Assembly: GCA_022843465.1 (NCBI GenBank)
Contig: JALHNO010000018.1
Coordinates: 36,855 to 100,854 of the forward strand
Length of the DNA: 64,000 nucleotides
Origin: Pseudomonadota bacterium
GTDB lineage: Bacteria > Pseudomonadota > Gammaproteobacteria > Xanthomonadales > Ahniellaceae
Direction: 5' to 3'
Part shown: positions 63,820 through 64,000 of the stretch, piece after piece
Numbering within the stretch: position 1 is the stretch's first letter
Layout: each line of letters begins with the position of its first letter
The notes under the pieces: generated by a model
Seen by the model: the letters and a program-made list of their open reading frames with translations, nothing else
What the model was told of the DNA's origin: nothing
The model's database searches: none
Position numbers and translations under genes: made by a program

Positions 63820-63976
63820 TTCAAGGATGCGACCGCGAAGCACCGACCCATCCCTGGTGCAGCGATGCGGCCGCGCGTCCTGCGCGGCGTTCAGCGTGGC
63901 TCGACCTGCGCGTTAACGCATGTCGAAGGCGCCACGCTTCACCCTTGGCGATGACCTGTTGCAGGCTCAACGCAAA

Positions 63977-64000
63977 ACCCCCAGCTTTGGGCTGGGGGTT
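63977..64000. repeat. Second copy of the 63793 terminator at the right edge
   Basis: The same 24-base hairpin unit recurs 184 bp further on, at 63977-64000, with an AAAA run on its left side that would give a T tract on the minus strand. It probably ends a convergent gene lying beyond the window. The 160 bp between the two copies (63817-63976) contain no gene I can support. Confidence 0.7.

Overview
The window is a stretch of GC-rich (roughly 63-65%) gammaproteobacterial chromosome with dense coding. Gene content points to the Xanthomonadales (Lysobacterales): an aa3 cytochrome oxidase locus in the order used by Pseudomonas and Xanthomonas, a xanthomonadin-type aryl polyene pigment cluster with a chorismatase, GspA/GspB-like secretion genes, and the zapB-zapA-6S RNA-fau and ygfB-pepP arrangements. 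No tRNA, rRNA, CRISPR array, insertion sequence or prophage was recognised.

Layout. 0-7.7 kb: cytochrome c oxidase structural genes (ctaC, ctaD, ctaE), assembly genes (ctaG, SURF1, a CxxxC SCO-like protein, heme A synthase, the first codons of heme O synthase), a 43-aa membrane protein overlapping ctaG, and a frame-disrupted DUF2244-type gene overlapping ctaC. 7.8-9.6 kb: a fused dioxygenase-sulfotransferase. 9.9-17.2 kb: putA, a rhomboid protease, GspB and GspA-like proteins, a small exported protein and a YdcF-family protein. 17.4-31.2 kb: an aryl polyene (xanthomonadin-like) cluster in four transcription units: ketosynthase, chain-length factor, glycosyltransferase and flavoenzyme (+); ketoreductase, dehydratase, MMPL exporter, LolA-like protein, acyltransferase, hotdog dehydratase and ACP (-); a second halogenase-like flavoenzyme and a chorismatase (+); an acyl/aryl-CoA ligase (-).

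31.5-37.1 kb is mostly housekeeping (cNMP-rhodanese protein, rpiA, EVE protein, 5-FTHF cyclo-ligase, a 6S RNA candidate, zapA, zapB-like), interrupted by a divergent sulfotransferase/dioxygenase pair. 37.3-49.3 kb holds a TonB-dependent receptor followed by a TPR-sulfotransferase, a prolyl-4-hydroxylase-type oxygenase, a PqqD-like/methyltransferase protein, two TPR-AspH proteins and an S15-type hydrolase. 49.3-57.8 kb: a 1536-aa propeller/PAS/GGDEF/EAL sensor, ygfB, pepP and an acyl-CoA dehydrogenase. 57.9-63.8 kb: an amine/omega-amino-acid catabolic locus (agmatinase family, alanine dehydrogenase, omega-amino acid:pyruvate aminotransferase, cupin regulator, aldehyde dehydrogenase).

The strongest candidate for an undescribed system is the repeated pairing of 2-oxoglutarate/Fe(II) hydroxylases with PAPS-type sulfotransferases: fused in one gene at 7.8-9.6 kb, divergent neighbours at 33.8-35.6 kb, and expanded beside a TonB-dependent receptor at 37.3-49.3 kb. 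This suggests a hydroxylate-then-sulfate modification route acting on a protein, peptide or exported metabolite. The substrate cannot be read from the sequence.
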